Under the pieces are notes generated by a model. The model was not told where the DNA came from. It made no database searches and saw only the letters and a list, made by a program, of their open reading frames with translations. A DNA stretch of 47,990 nucleotides from an uncultured Gemmataceae bacterium (GTDB lineage Bacteria; Planctomycetota; Planctomycetia; Gemmatales; Gemmataceae), in assembly GCA_937923405.1 (NCBI GenBank), contig CALDUY010000016.1:1-47990 (forward strand), read 5' to 3'. This document shows, in pieces, positions 1 through 9,550 of this stretch; the first letter of the stretch is position 1; every line of letters starts with the position of its first letter. A program made the translations under genes and the position numbers.

Positions 1-1
1 G

Positions 2-1849
2 CGAACCAGCATCACGACAAGTGGTGGTGGTGGCGGCGGTGGTGGCGGTGGCGGTGGTGGTGGCGGTGGTGGCGGCGGTGGTGGCGGCAGTCCTCCTCCT
101 CCTCCTCCCCCTCCGTTGAACGTGGTTCCAGGGGTTGAGGATGAAAAAACACTCTTGCAGTTCTCATCGAGTTCCAGCTTGGTCGTTGGTGGGCGTTATC
201 CGCTAGTGAACAATGCCATCATGTGGAACGGTGGGACTGACCTGACTCGGGATAGTACTTCGTTAACAGGTAACGGCGGGTTCCGTACTCCGGGTACGAT
301 CACGGAGTTCCGCGTGCAGAATACCTCCGTCAACAATCCCGACGGTACGACCACCACCACGCAAGTTTTCCATCGGTTTACTTATGGGGTGAACTACGAT
401 GCCATCCTCGCCTGGATCAAGTCAGGCACACAGGTCTTTCCGCCACGAATGCGAGCTGGCGGTATCGTGTACTACACCTACATTCCCAACACGATTCGCA
501 CCGATGTGCATCCGATTCCGATAGATACCGAGGAGCATCGGAACCAGCGATTCTGGAAAATGTACATCGACGAGGTAATCGGTATTGAACAGAACGGCTT
601 CGCCACGACGAACGGAGTTCGTTATGCGACCTACAACAACCGTGCGGGTCGTATGGGATATGGCGATTTCTTCTCTTGGCCTAACAAGACAACTAATATC
701 TGGGCCTCGGGTCGTGGTTTAGAGAACGCTTCACCTCCTCCGCCGGTCGTTCGTTGGCGGTGGGGAAATGATCCTAACGCGGATAATCGCTATATGAATT
801 ATCGCGATAATCCGATGCGGCCTCGCATGCAGTTCTGGTTCGGTGGAGCCACTATGATCGACTTCCTGGGCAACATGAACGTGCAGCCAACCGCTAAACA
901 GTGGATGCCGGGTACCGCACATGAGTCGCCAATGTGGCAGTGTAAGGCTGGTGTGGCGGCGGCACTAGCGGACATTCGCAAGAATCATCCCAATGATCTG
1001 GTGTCCCTGATCGGCTTTAGTCGTCCGGAAGGTTATACGCCTTCTCTCTCGGGTTTACAGCCTGGATCGTACAATGCGGCTCGCTCTCCCCTGGGACGCA
1101 ACTATAACCGGATGATTAACTCGTTGTACTTCCCCTCGAATGTTGCCAACACTGGTCAGGAAATCAGTGTCTTTGACAGCGCTATCGCCGATTCTCCGCG
1201 CTCTATCGGTGGTACCTGTTATGCGATGGGGTTGATGCTGGCCTACAATCAGTTCAGTCGAGGCAGGCAGGATTCCGACCTACGCACCTTCGCCACGGGT
1301 ACCGCACCAGTGGGGCAAGCCGGCGGGTTGGGCCGACGTGGGGCTCAGAAAATCGTGATCTTCGAGACCGACGGTGTCTGCTCTGCCACGGTGTATGCTC
1401 CCGGAGCAATGGAGTCGATGTTCGTGAACAACGGCAGCCATCGCTCTTGGTTCAAGGTGCGTTACGATCGCCCAGGTAGTATCAAGAACGAGTATCCGCC
1501 TTATGTAGCTTCTGGTTCAGCGGAAGCAGGCCAACAGGCGATCGAGGTGGTGCAGCGTATCTGCGCTGACGAAACCGCTCCTCAACCGGGTTACTCGACG
1601 CGTCGCAAACCGGCTAAGGTCCACACGATCGGCTATGGCAGTCTCTTCGAGACCGCTACTGCTAGTCGCACCACAGCCCTCAATTTGCTGCAGGCGATGC
1701 AGTATCACGGAAATGTTCAGGATAGCCCCTCAACGCCGCTGGAAAACGATCGACTCATCATCGGTACGTCGCAGCAGCGAATCGATAGGATGACGAACAT
1801 CTTCAGCAAGATTATGCAGGATGGCTACTCTGTGACGCTGATTGACTAG
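2..1849 (+). CDS. TadG/vWA-domain surface protein, 5'-truncated by window edge
   Basis: The reading frame is open through the left edge, so this is the C-terminal part (about 615 residues) of a larger protein. A TTG at 116 would be the first in-window start, but the frame continues upstream without a stop, so it is unlikely to be the true start. The visible part begins with a run of 22 Gly, one Ser and 8 Pro codons. The rest resembles planctomycete TadG-like proteins with a von Willebrand A fold: a helix with ESPMWQCK and NDLVSLIGFS (near nt 920-1020), a GGTCYAMGL segment that could supply the MIDAS Thr (near 1210), and a hydrophobic strand ending ETDG (near 1350-1375). A canonical DxSxS is not visible; DFLGN near 860 could be a degenerate version, or the real motif lies outside the window. 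It is likely a secreted or membrane-anchored adhesin-like pilus-associated protein. The vWA call is moderately confident, the TadG assignment less so. A hairpin terminator follows. Confidence 0.7.
   Translation, partial: RTSITTSGGGGGGGGGGGGGGGGGGGGGGSPPPPPPPPLNVVPGVEDEKTLLQFSSSSSLVVGGRYPLVNNAIMWNGGTDLTRDSTSLTGNGGFRTPGTITEFRVQNTSVNNPDGTTTTTQVFHRFTYGVNYDAILAWIKSGTQVFPPRMRAGGIVYYTYIPNTIRTDVHPIPIDTEEHRNQRFWKMYIDEVIGIEQNGFATTNGVRYATYNNRAGRMGYGDFFSWPNKTTNIWASGRGLENASPPPPVVRWRWGNDPNADNRYMNYRDNPMRPRMQFWFGGATMIDFLGNMNVQPTAKQWMPGTAHESPMWQCKAGVAAALADIRKNHPNDLVSLIGFSRPEGYTPSLSGLQPGSYNAARSPLGRNYNRMINSLYFPSNVANTGQEISVFDSAIADSPRSIGGTCYAMGLMLAYNQFSRGRQDSDLRTFATGTAPVGQAGGLGRRGAQKIVIFETDGVCSATVYAPGAMESMFVNNGSHRSWFKVRYDRPGSIKNEYPPYVASGSAEAGQQAIEVVQRICADETAPQPGYSTRRKPAKVHTIGYGSLFETATASRTTALNLLQAMQYHGNVQDSPSTPLENDRLIIGTSQQRIDRMTNIFSKIMQDGYSVTLID
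23..115 (+). repeat. GGT/GGC then CCT codon tract (Gly22-Ser-Pro8)
   Basis: Sixty-six bases of pure GGY codons (23-88), one AGT codon, then eight proline codons (92-115), all in frame with the downstream protein. This encodes an uninterrupted 22-Gly linker followed by a polyproline rod. Triplet tracts like this are prone to slippage, so the length may vary between strains. Confidence 0.9.
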
Positions 1850-1877
1850 AGCAGTCTCGTCGGAGGTTGCAACAAAG

Positions 1878-1911
1878 CGGGAGGCACGAGTTCCTCATGC
1901 CTCCCGTGTTT
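1878..1911 (+). terminator. Hairpin terminator after the vWA gene, possibly bidirectional
   Basis: Arms 1878-1890 and 1894-1906 pair as CGGGAGGCA..TGCCTCCCG plus GAG/CTC with one mismatch, with a TTC loop, followed by TGTTT. It sits 28 bp after the stop of the + strand gene and just before the end of the convergent mutase gene, so it can serve both directions. Confidence 0.7.
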
Positions 1912-1913
1912 AA

Positions 1914-3566
1914 TTACCACTTAGCCGCTCCATCATATCGGCCATAGACCTCCGCCATCGCCCGCATCAATTCGCCGACTGTGCAACGTGCCTGGGCGGC
2001 CTCGATCAAGGTCGGCATCAGATTCTCGTTCGTTGCCGCCACTCGTCGCACCTGATCCAACAGCCGCCGCACTGCTTCTTGGTCGCGATTCTGTTTGCGA
2101 CGTTTGAGAGCCTGAAGCTGCTCCTTCTCCGGAGTGTCGTCGATCACCAGGGTTTCGATGCGTTTCGGCTCCTTTTCCTCGAAAGCGTTGACCCCGACGA
2201 TGAGTTTGCGCTTAGCATCGACTTCACGACTATAGACAAACGAGGCATCGGCAATTTCACGACGGAAGAAGCCGGCTTCTAGGGCTGAGATCATCCCGCC
2301 CAGACTAGCGATGCGGTCGAAGTAGTCGCGAGCTTGCTGCTGCATTTGACGGGTGAGCGTCTCGATAAAGTAACTGCCGCCCAGCGGATCGACGGTATTG
2401 GTCACGCCGGTCTCATAGGCCAGCACCTGCTGCGTTCGCAACGCCAAGGTGACGGCATGCTCGGACGGCAGGGCCAGGGTTTCGTCCATTGAATTGGTGT
2501 GCAGGGACTGACAGCCACCCAGCACGGCGGCGAGGGCCTGATAAGCCACACGAATCAGATTGACCTCAGGTTGTCGATCTTGAAGCGTACAACCCGCTGT
2601 CTGAGCATGGAAACGAAGTTTCCAGGAGTGTTCCTTCTTCGCTCCATAGCGTTCGCGGAGAGCCTCGGCCCAGAGGACGCGAGCGGCTCGATACTTGGCG
2701 ATTTCTTCAAACAGATCATTGTGAGCATTGAAAAAAAAGCTTAAGCGAGGGGCAAAGTCGTCAATATCCATACCGCGAGCCAGGCACGTCTCGACATAGT
2801 GGAAGCCATCGGCCAGGGTGAAGGCCAACTCTTGCACGGCGGTCGAGCCGGCCTCGCGGATGTGGTAGCCCGAGATCGACACGGTGTTCCACTGCGGCAC
2901 GTACTTGCTGCCGAACTCGATGACATCACAGACGAGGCGAACATGTGGTTGGGGCGGGAAGACAAACTCGTTCTGAGCGTGGAACTCCTTGAGGATGTCA
3001 TTCTGAATGGTGCCGCGGAGGTGTTTCCAATCCACACCCTGATTGGCGGCATTAGCCAGGTAGAACGCCATCACGATCGCCGCCGGGGCATTAATCGTCA
3101 TCGAAACCGACACCTCGGCAAGATTGATGCCGCGAAACAGTTCCTCCATGTCGTCGAGGGTATCGACGGCGACGCCGAGTCGGCCCACCTCGCCCGCCGA
3201 CAGCGGATCGTCGCTATCCAATCCCATCAGCGTGGGCAGATCGAAGGCCGTGGACAGGCCGGTTTGTCCCTTCTCCAGGAGGAAGCGAAAGCGTTCATTG
3301 GTCTGTCGTGCCGTGCCGAACCCAGCGAACTGACGCATCGTCCACAACCGCGAGCGATACATAGTTGCGTGTACGCCACGGGTGAACGGATACTGTCCCG
3401 GATAACCCAGATCGGTTTCGGGGTCGAAATCGGGTAGCGACTCTGGAGTGTAGAGCGGCTCGATCGGCACACTGCTGACAGTTGTCGGCGGTTCCGGTCG
3501 GCGAGGGGCAGCCGCGACTTCGCGTTCCCAGCGTTGCCGAGCCGCGCTATCCGTGAAGATCGACAT
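1914..3566 (-). CDS. Methylmalonyl-CoA mutase-type acyl-CoA mutase, large (catalytic) subunit
   Basis: A 550-residue protein matching the substrate-binding TIM-barrel chain of B12-dependent acyl-CoA mutases, which isomerise methylmalonyl-CoA/succinyl-CoA or related acyl-CoAs by radical chemistry. Visible family landmarks are YPFTRGVHATMYRSRLWTMR (about residues 59-78), QTGLSTAFDLPTLMGLDSDD, RLVCDVIEFGS with QWNTVSISGYH, and LRFHAQTAGCTLQ. The chain ends near KRRKQNRDQEAVRRLLDQV with no DxHxxG cobalamin-binding domain. It is therefore the roughly 550-aa large-subunit form that pairs with a separate small B12 subunit, which is not in this window. The start at 3566 (MSIFTDSA) is preferred over 3656 because GGGAGAC lies just upstream and the extra N-terminus is basic low-complexity sequence. 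The exact substrate (methylmalonyl-, isobutyryl- or ethylmalonyl-CoA) cannot be read from the sequence. Confidence 0.9.
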   Translation of the reverse strand: MSIFTDSAARQRWEREVAAAPRRPEPPTTVSSVPIEPLYTPESLPDFDPETDLGYPGQYPFTRGVHATMYRSRLWTMRQFAGFGTARQTNERFRFLLEKGQTGLSTAFDLPTLMGLDSDDPLSAGEVGRLGVAVDTLDDMEELFRGINLAEVSVSMTINAPAAIVMAFYLANAANQGVDWKHLRGTIQNDILKEFHAQNEFVFPPQPHVRLVCDVIEFGSKYVPQWNTVSISGYHIREAGSTAVQELAFTLADGFHYVETCLARGMDIDDFAPRLSFFFNAHNDLFEEIAKYRAARVLWAEALRERYGAKKEHSWKLRFHAQTAGCTLQDRQPEVNLIRVAYQALAAVLGGCQSLHTNSMDETLALPSEHAVTLALRTQQVLAYETGVTNTVDPLGGSYFIETLTRQMQQQARDYFDRIASLGGMISALEAGFFRREIADASFVYSREVDAKRKLIVGVNAFEEKEPKRIETLVIDDTPEKEQLQALKRRKQNRDQEAVRRLLDQVRRVAATNENLMPTLIEAAQARCTVGELMRAMAEVYGRYDGAAKW

Positions 3567-3705
3567 GGCACAAGTCTCCCTAGGGCGTGGCGGCGAGGAA
3601 TCTTTCTGTGATCTTCTCGACTTTTCCCTCTTGCCGCAAGGGAAGCGTAGCGCCAACTACTCTAGCTGTGCCTCCTGGCCGCCATTCCCTTTAGACATGG
3701 GTCGT

Positions 3706-5139
3706 TCACTTCAAGATCCCATGAATCACCTCGCCATGTACATCGGTCAGACGCATGTCGCGTCCGCCGAAGCGGTAGGTCAAGCGCTTGTGGTCCATGC
3801 CCAACAGATGCAACATCGTTGCGTGTAGGTCGTGGACCTCGACTTTGTTCTCGATGACATGATAGCCGTAGTCGTCGGTCTGCCCGTAGATGGTGCCTCC
3901 ACGGACGCCGCCGCCGGCTAGCCACATCGAGAAGCCGAACGGGTTGTGATCACGTCCGTCGGCCCCTTGGGCCATCGGGGTTCGCCCGAACTCACCGCCC
4001 CAGATCACCAGCGTCTCCTCGAGCATTCCACGACTTTTCAGATCTTTTAATAAGCCAGCAATCGGACGATCCACGGCCAGGGCGTTCTTTTCGTGTCCGG
4101 CCTTGAGATTACTGTGCTGGTCCCAGCGATCGTGGCCAACATGTTGACAGAGCAACTCCACGAATCGCACGCCACGTTCTACCATGCGTCGTGCGATCAG
4201 GCATTGCCGACCGAACACATCCGTGGCCGCGTCGCCGATACCATACAACTGAAGCGTCGCCTTCGACTCGTTACCCAGATCCATCAAGCGGGGAACAGCA
4301 GTTTGCATGCGATGGGCCAACTCATAGTTGGCGATCGCCGACTCCAGTTTGTCGTCGCGACCCAGGCGTTCCACAACGGCACGATCTAGTTTGCGGAGTA
4401 AGTCGAGCTTGTTTTGCTGTTTTTGTGAATTGGCATCGCTCGGGGTAAGATCAGCGACGGGTTGGCGACCCTTTTGAAACAGTGACCCCTGGAATGTGGC
4501 CGGCAAAAACCCCGAGCCGAAACAGTCCAGTCCGCCCGGCGGAATCATCCCGCTGGACAGCACGATGAAGCCCGGCAACTCGCGACACTCGCTGCCCAGA
4601 CCATACGTTACCCAGGCTCCCATCGAAGGACGGCCTTGCTGGCCGTGTCCGGAGTGAAAGAAGTAGTTGGCGTTGGTATGTTCCGAGAAGTTCGACACCA
4701 TCGAACGAATCACGGCCAAATCGTCGGCACACTCGCTGAGGTGCGGAAACAGGTCGCTGATGGGGATGCCGCTCTTGCCCCGGTGGCGGAATTTCCAGGG
4801 GCATTTCATCACCATGCCGACATTGTTGAACTGCGTTGGCTCGACCTTGACCTTGATCGGCTGCCCATGCTCCCGATCGAGACGCGGCTTGGGGTCGAAG
4901 GTGTCCATCTGGGACGGGCCGCCATCCATGAACAGAAAGATCACCGACTTAGCCTTGGCGGGAAAGTGCGGCACACGGGGAGCGAGCGGGTCTAGACGAT
5001 TGACCGGCGACGGCGGAGCCACCCCATACGCTGGATCAGCGAGCAACGCTGCCAGCGCCGCCGCGCCAAATCCGTTGGTGCAGCGGCTCAGCATCTCGCG
5101 ACGAGTCAGCGGAACTGGTTGGTACTTGTGGCAATGCAT
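3706..5139 (-). CDS. DUF1501 domain-containing protein (alkaline-phosphatase-superfamily-like, exported)
   Basis: A 477-residue protein typical of planctomycete DUF1501 (sulfatase/phosphatase-like fold). The N-terminus has LTRREMLSRCTNGFGAAALAALLADPA, resembling a Tat-type leader with an RRE motif rather than a strict twin-arginine consensus. Landmarks are FLFMDGGPSQMDTFDPKP (about residues 68-85), MVSNFSEHTNANYFFHSGHGQ, MGAWVTYGLGSE, WGGEFGRTPMAQGADGRDHN and a C-terminal DLHATMLHLLGMDHKRLTYRF-type ending. It lies 166 bp downstream of the PSD1/cytochrome gene on the same strand. This conserved planctomycete pair is thought to be co-transcribed and surface- or periplasm-located. The biochemical activity of this family is not established; a hydrolytic role on polysaccharide esters is often suggested but not shown here. 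Confidence 0.92.
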   Translation of the reverse strand: MHCHKYQPVPLTRREMLSRCTNGFGAAALAALLADPAYGVAPPSPVNRLDPLAPRVPHFPAKAKSVIFLFMDGGPSQMDTFDPKPRLDREHGQPIKVKVEPTQFNNVGMVMKCPWKFRHRGKSGIPISDLFPHLSECADDLAVIRSMVSNFSEHTNANYFFHSGHGQQGRPSMGAWVTYGLGSECRELPGFIVLSSGMIPPGGLDCFGSGFLPATFQGSLFQKGRQPVADLTPSDANSQKQQNKLDLLRKLDRAVVERLGRDDKLESAIANYELAHRMQTAVPRLMDLGNESKATLQLYGIGDAATDVFGRQCLIARRMVERGVRFVELLCQHVGHDRWDQHSNLKAGHEKNALAVDRPIAGLLKDLKSRGMLEETLVIWGGEFGRTPMAQGADGRDHNPFGFSMWLAGGGVRGGTIYGQTDDYGYHVIENKVEVHDLHATMLHLLGMDHKRLTYRFGGRDMRLTDVHGEVIHGILK

Positions 5140-5305
5140 AAATTATTCCAAAAAGGACCGCACAATGGCGCGAAAATCTCCCAGGAATTTAAGCTCATCT
5201 CCACCATCTTTCCTCGCACAAGCTCGGTCGAACGTCCTGTGTCTGGTAGAAGGCGGAACTCCTCAGCGTCAACACTCCTTATGTAACGGTCATCGCGATC
5301 TTCCC

Positions 5306-8269
5306 TCAATTCACAAAAATGAACTCTTTGACATTGAACAAGACGTGCGCCAGGTCGGTCCAACTCTGCGCCGTGCCGCCTTGCTGCCCGAGGAATTCCA
5401 GGGCTTGCGCCAGCTCCTCGGTAGAGGCTTCACGCCCATAAGCGACCTCATACATCGCTTGAATCCGCTCACGATCACCTAAACCGGCAGTGCGTTCGGC
5501 CCAGAGCCGTGCCTGTTGCAGCACTAGCGGGTTGTTCATGAGCGTCAGTGCTTGGGCGGGAACATTGGAGACGCCGCGGCGACCGATACAGGTGAACGGG
5601 GTGGGATAATCAAAGGCAAGGAACATCGGCGGGAGGAAATTACGACGGAGGTTGAGATACACGCTGCGTCGCCCGTCGCCGTCCAACGGCCCGGACTTCG
5701 CCGGACGACCGCGACCGACCATGAACTCGGTCAGATGGGGCAGTGGCCCTTTACCGAACATACGACGATCGAGTCGGCCCGAGACGGCGAGCAGGGCATC
5801 GCGAATCGCCTCGGCCTCCAGACGACGAATCGGCATACGATGTAGATAAAGGTTTAGCGGATCGATTTTATTGTTATTATCCTCTCCTCGACTCGACATC
5901 TGATAGGTGCGCGACAACACCATCAAGCGGTGTAGGTGCTTCAGCGACCAACCAGATCGCTGAAGTTCCAAAGCCAGCCAGTCGAGCAACTCTGGATGCG
6001 TGGGACGATCGCCCTGATGCCCGAAATCATCGCAGCTACGAACGAGACCTGCCCCGAAGTGATGGTGCCATAGCCGGTTGACGATCACACGGGCCAGTAG
6101 TGGATTGTCTGGCTCGGTCAGGCGTTGGGCCATCTCTAGACGACCACTGCCCTGGCGGGAGACGGGCTGTCGCTGACCGACCAGGACCGCCGGCAACACG
6201 CGCGGAGCAGTTTCGCCCAGGGTCTTGGGATTGCCGCGGATGTGAACCCGCTCCTCGACAGCAGTGCCATCAGCCATCGCTAATCCGCGTCGGGGGGTCG
6301 GTAGTTTGGCTTCCAGTTCGGCGGCGCGAGCGAGCAGTTCCTGCAATTTCTGGGCATTCGTGGGAGCCGCTTTTTCCCGGAGGCGTGCATCGCTCAACAG
6401 CGCGTCGAGGATGCGGCGATCGACGGGCTTGCCCTCGCGCCAGTGCCGAATCGCTTCAAGCTGTTGTTCGCGCGTCGCCGACACGCTTGCTTCGATAGGA
6501 GGTTCAGGCCGATCGGAAAAGACGACTTGCTCTAATTCGAGAAAGCCGTCCCCGTCGTCGAGCAGTTCGATGTAGCCTTGCAATCCTTGCCACATGCTCA
6601 CGTCCTGGACGTGCCAGCGCGGTTCGGTCGAATGAACGGCAAAGCGAAGTCCGCCATAGATGGGATCCTGGATCAACTGGAAGCCGTCGAGGATCAAGTT
6701 GACTTTGACCGCGGTGCCACGAACCCGATAGTGGATAAACTTTTTGGAGATCGTGAATGTCTTTGATCGCAAGGCTCCCATCAACCGCTGGGAGACGCGA
6801 CCGCTGTGTGCCCCGCGAAAAATTCGGCGAACCGGTGGAGTATGCGTCGGATCGAGTTCGACATCGTAAACACTGGCAGGGGCGGTGCCGAATGCCTCGC
6901 CCGTGACGTACCAATTACGATAATCTCCCTGGGAAAAGTCGTCGAAAACGATGTAGTCGATCAGAGTCTCGTGACGACCGGTGGTGGAAGTAGGTCGCTC
7001 CGGCAGGGCCTTCCACCGAGCTTCGAGCAAACGCGACGTTTGATCAATGGCCAGGCGAGCGGCTTGTTCGCGGAGGGCGGCGATCTCGGCGGCGGGCTTG
7101 CCGATCCGCTCTGGTGGATCGAGAAACGCTCGTTGTTGTCGCGAGCTTTGTAGATAGCTGACCAGTGAGTAATACTCGCGCGTGGTGATTGGATCGAACT
7201 TGTGGTCGTGACAGCGGGCACAGGAGAGGGTCAGCCCTAGAAACGCCTTGCCGAACACGTCGATCATGTTGTCGCGGCGATCCGCGCCATCGACGCGCAG
7301 ATCCACCGGGGAATGCTTCGATTCACCCAGAAACCAGAAGCCCGTGCCGAGGATCGATTCGTTTGTCTGCTCGGCGGGATGACGGCGCGGCGTGGGCAGC
7401 AGATCGCCGGCCAGATGTTCGCGCACGAAGTCGTCATAGGGCAGATCGTCATTCACAGCGCGAATCACATAATCGCGATAAAGGTAGGCCTGGGAGATCT
7501 CGAAGTCGAACTCGTGCCCGGAAGTCTCGGCGAAACGCATCAGGTCGAGCCAGTGTCGGCCCCAGCGTTCGCCGTAAGCCGGCGAGGCCAGCAGCCGATC
7601 CACGACTCGTATGTAGGCCAGCGGCGAGCGATCGTCAAGGAAGGAACGGATCTCCTCGGGAGTGGGCGGTAGCCCCGTCAGGTCAAAGGTTAAGCGACGG
7701 AGCAGAGTGCGACGGTCGGCCTCCGGGGCAGGTGTCAGGCCGTGTTGTTCGAGTTTGGCCAACACGAAGTGATCGATGGCATTGCGCGGCCACGCCGAGC
7801 GAGCCACGGCTGGAAGCGAGGGGAGACGCATCGGCTGGAACGACCAGTGAGATAACAGTTTTTGCAGATCGATTTTTTCGCCTGGAGCAGATGTCGCGCC
7901 ACTCCCGGGCCAGGGGGCCCCTTGCTCGACCCAGGCGGTCAGATCGGCGATCTGCTGGTCGCTGAGTTTGCTGCGTGGCGGCATGCGTAGCTCTTCTTTG
8001 TAGGAAACCGCTCGGATCAGCAAACTTTTGGCCGCCTCGCCAGGAACGAGCGCCGGTCCGGTATCGCCGCCTTTGAGCAAGTTGGCTCGACTCTCTAGAT
8101 TCAAGCCGCCGCGCTGCTTCTTGCCGGAGTGACAGGAGAAGCATTGTTCGACCAACAGCGGTCGGATCTTATTCTCGAAGAATTCGACGGCAGCTCGTGA
8201 CGGCTCCTCGGCCCGAATCGGAGAGAGATTGCAAGTAAGTATGAGCAGCAGAGTGGACCAGCGTTTCAT
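5306..8269 (-). CDS. PSD1/planctomycete cytochrome C protein (DUF1549 + DUF1553)
   Basis: A protein of about 987 residues built as signal peptide, cytochrome-like CxxCH domain, DUF1549, an inserted beta-rich segment and DUF1553. The haem-binding motif CFSCH is near residues 43-47 after IRPLLVEQ. DUF1549 shows NAIDHFVLAKLEQHGL, RLTFDLTGLPPTPEE and YGERWGRHWLDLMRFAET, then SCARCHDHKFDP. DUF1553 shows NPLLARVIVNRLWHHHFGAGLV, THPELLDWLALEL and YLNLRRNFLPPMFLAFDYP. The start at 8269 gives a clean signal peptide (MKRW.. to PIRA); an upstream ATG at 8311 is an alternative with 14 extra residues. It is the first gene of the pair with the DUF1501 gene. The family is exported and abundant in planctomycetes; a redox role linked to polysaccharide breakdown has been proposed but not proven. 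Confidence 0.93.
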   Translation of the reverse strand: MKRWSTLLLILTCNLSPIRAEEPSRAAVEFFENKIRPLLVEQCFSCHSGKKQRGGLNLESRANLLKGGDTGPALVPGEAAKSLLIRAVSYKEELRMPPRSKLSDQQIADLTAWVEQGAPWPGSGATSAPGEKIDLQKLLSHWSFQPMRLPSLPAVARSAWPRNAIDHFVLAKLEQHGLTPAPEADRRTLLRRLTFDLTGLPPTPEEIRSFLDDRSPLAYIRVVDRLLASPAYGERWGRHWLDLMRFAETSGHEFDFEISQAYLYRDYVIRAVNDDLPYDDFVREHLAGDLLPTPRRHPAEQTNESILGTGFWFLGESKHSPVDLRVDGADRRDNMIDVFGKAFLGLTLSCARCHDHKFDPITTREYYSLVSYLQSSRQQRAFLDPPERIGKPAAEIAALREQAARLAIDQTSRLLEARWKALPERPTSTTGRHETLIDYIVFDDFSQGDYRNWYVTGEAFGTAPASVYDVELDPTHTPPVRRIFRGAHSGRVSQRLMGALRSKTFTISKKFIHYRVRGTAVKVNLILDGFQLIQDPIYGGLRFAVHSTEPRWHVQDVSMWQGLQGYIELLDDGDGFLELEQVVFSDRPEPPIEASVSATREQQLEAIRHWREGKPVDRRILDALLSDARLREKAAPTNAQKLQELLARAAELEAKLPTPRRGLAMADGTAVEERVHIRGNPKTLGETAPRVLPAVLVGQRQPVSRQGSGRLEMAQRLTEPDNPLLARVIVNRLWHHHFGAGLVRSCDDFGHQGDRPTHPELLDWLALELQRSGWSLKHLHRLMVLSRTYQMSSRGEDNNNKIDPLNLYLHRMPIRRLEAEAIRDALLAVSGRLDRRMFGKGPLPHLTEFMVGRGRPAKSGPLDGDGRRSVYLNLRRNFLPPMFLAFDYPTPFTCIGRRGVSNVPAQALTLMNNPLVLQQARLWAERTAGLGDRERIQAMYEVAYGREASTEELAQALEFLGQQGGTAQSWTDLAHVLFNVKEFIFVN

Positions 8270-8501
8270 CAGCACCCCGACGAAAGAGAGTTTGCGGTGG
8301 AACCGAGCCATCGCGGCGAGAGTTTCAGCATACCACTAGTCGGCAGCGCTGTCACGGATGAAGTGAAACGGCTTCGGTTCTTAGTGAGTAGTGTAATTTT
8401 CCCTCAAGTCCGATGCTTGCCCGAGTCGATACCCCGATGGAACCCATCTTGCGCGCACCTTAGGACGGTTCTCCTGTCTGGATTCGGAGGAGATCGATCT
8501 C

Positions 8502-9542
8502 ATGTCTCGCTGGATTCTCGCCGGTGTTGCTCTCGTGGGGGGAATTTGGCCATTTGTCGTGTCGGCCCAGGTTCCCGAGGTTCCCGGAGTTCCCGCCGTG
8601 CCTGGAGCAGCGTCGGCGATTCCCGGTGCGGCAGCCGTGCCTAGTGCGGCATCAGCAGGGTCCTCAGCTCCCAGCAACATTTGGAGCAAACTTTGTCCCA
8701 CGCCCCAGCAGATGCAGGCCTGCAAACAGAAGCTCTGTAGTTGCACGCTGGTTCAATTTCTCAGCGGGGGACTCGCTCCCGTTTCGGCGATGACCGGTGG
8801 ATTGATCGGCGGCTGCTGTCCGGGACCGAACCAGCCCAACCCGGCAGATCTAGCCCTGCCTGCGGATAGCGCCCAGGGGGCCGCTGCTCGCATCAAGAAA
8901 CTCGAAGCGGAGGCGGCGGCTCGTCGTGCCGCGGTACGCTATCTCGGCACAGTGGATTGCTCGCGATTCCCCGAAGCGGAACTTGCGCTCATTGCCTCAC
9001 TGCGTGGCGATGAAAACGAGTGCGTCCGCTACGAAGCAGCCCTGGCCCTGGGCAGAGGCTGTTGTTGCACCAAGAAGGTACTCGAAGCTTTGGTGGCCAC
9101 GGTCTCTGGGAAGAAGACCAACGATCCTCCGGAACATTCCCTGCGTGTGCGCATGGCGGCGGCAATTGCTTTGGAGCGGTGCCTCATCAAGTATTGTGAG
9201 CTGGAGCCACTTATTCCTGACGAAAAGTCGCCCGAAAAGCCGGTCGCTCCCGAACCCGTCCCGGCCAAGGACGCCAAGGCAAGCCGTGATCCGCTCGCGG
9301 AGGAGGGGCGTCGTGTGCTGGTCGCTTTCAAATCGCGCTACGGCACTCCACGTCGTCCGACGGCGGAACCACCGATGGCTGCGAACCCTGCTCCAGTACA
9401 GCAAGCTGTGGCGATTGGCTCGGTACCAACGAAGCCGATCGCGACGCCACCAGCGTACTCTGAATTAGTACCGCCCCAGGCTTCACTACCACCCACGGGC
9501 AAACGCGATCTTTGGAGTTTGCTCATCCACTCACGACGATGA
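8502..9542 (+). CDS. Exported Cys-rich protein with HEAT-like repeats
   Basis: A 346-residue protein with a signal peptide (about residues 1-22) followed by a short VP-x-VPG type Pro/Gly/Ala tract (22-55). Next comes a Cys-rich stretch (LCPTPQQMQACKQKLCSC and GGLIGGCCPGP). A helical region at about 125-245 contains repeats that look like HEAT/armadillo units: LIASLRGDENECVRYEAALALG and LRVRMAAAIALERC. The C-terminus is Pro-rich and disordered-looking. A strong ribosome site (GGAGGAGAT) lies 8 nt before the ATG. It is divergent from the PSD1 gene, sharing a 232-bp upstream region. Function is unknown; similar planctomycete proteins are annotated only as HEAT-repeat proteins and probably act as periplasmic scaffolds. 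Confidence 0.75.
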   Translation: MSRWILAGVALVGGIWPFVVSAQVPEVPGVPAVPGAASAIPGAAAVPSAASAGSSAPSNIWSKLCPTPQQMQACKQKLCSCTLVQFLSGGLAPVSAMTGGLIGGCCPGPNQPNPADLALPADSAQGAAARIKKLEAEAAARRAAVRYLGTVDCSRFPEAELALIASLRGDENECVRYEAALALGRGCCCTKKVLEALVATVSGKKTNDPPEHSLRVRMAAAIALERCLIKYCELEPLIPDEKSPEKPVAPEPVPAKDAKASRDPLAEEGRRVLVAFKSRYGTPRRPTAEPPMAANPAPVQQAVAIGSVPTKPIATPPAYSELVPPQASLPPTGKRDLWSLLIHSRR

Positions 9543-9550
9543 AAGCCTGG

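Noticed and set aside
3567..3656. N-terminal extension of the mutase to 3656
   Set aside because: Adds 30 basic residues with no ribosome site, whereas 3566 has GGGAGAC and matches the family start.
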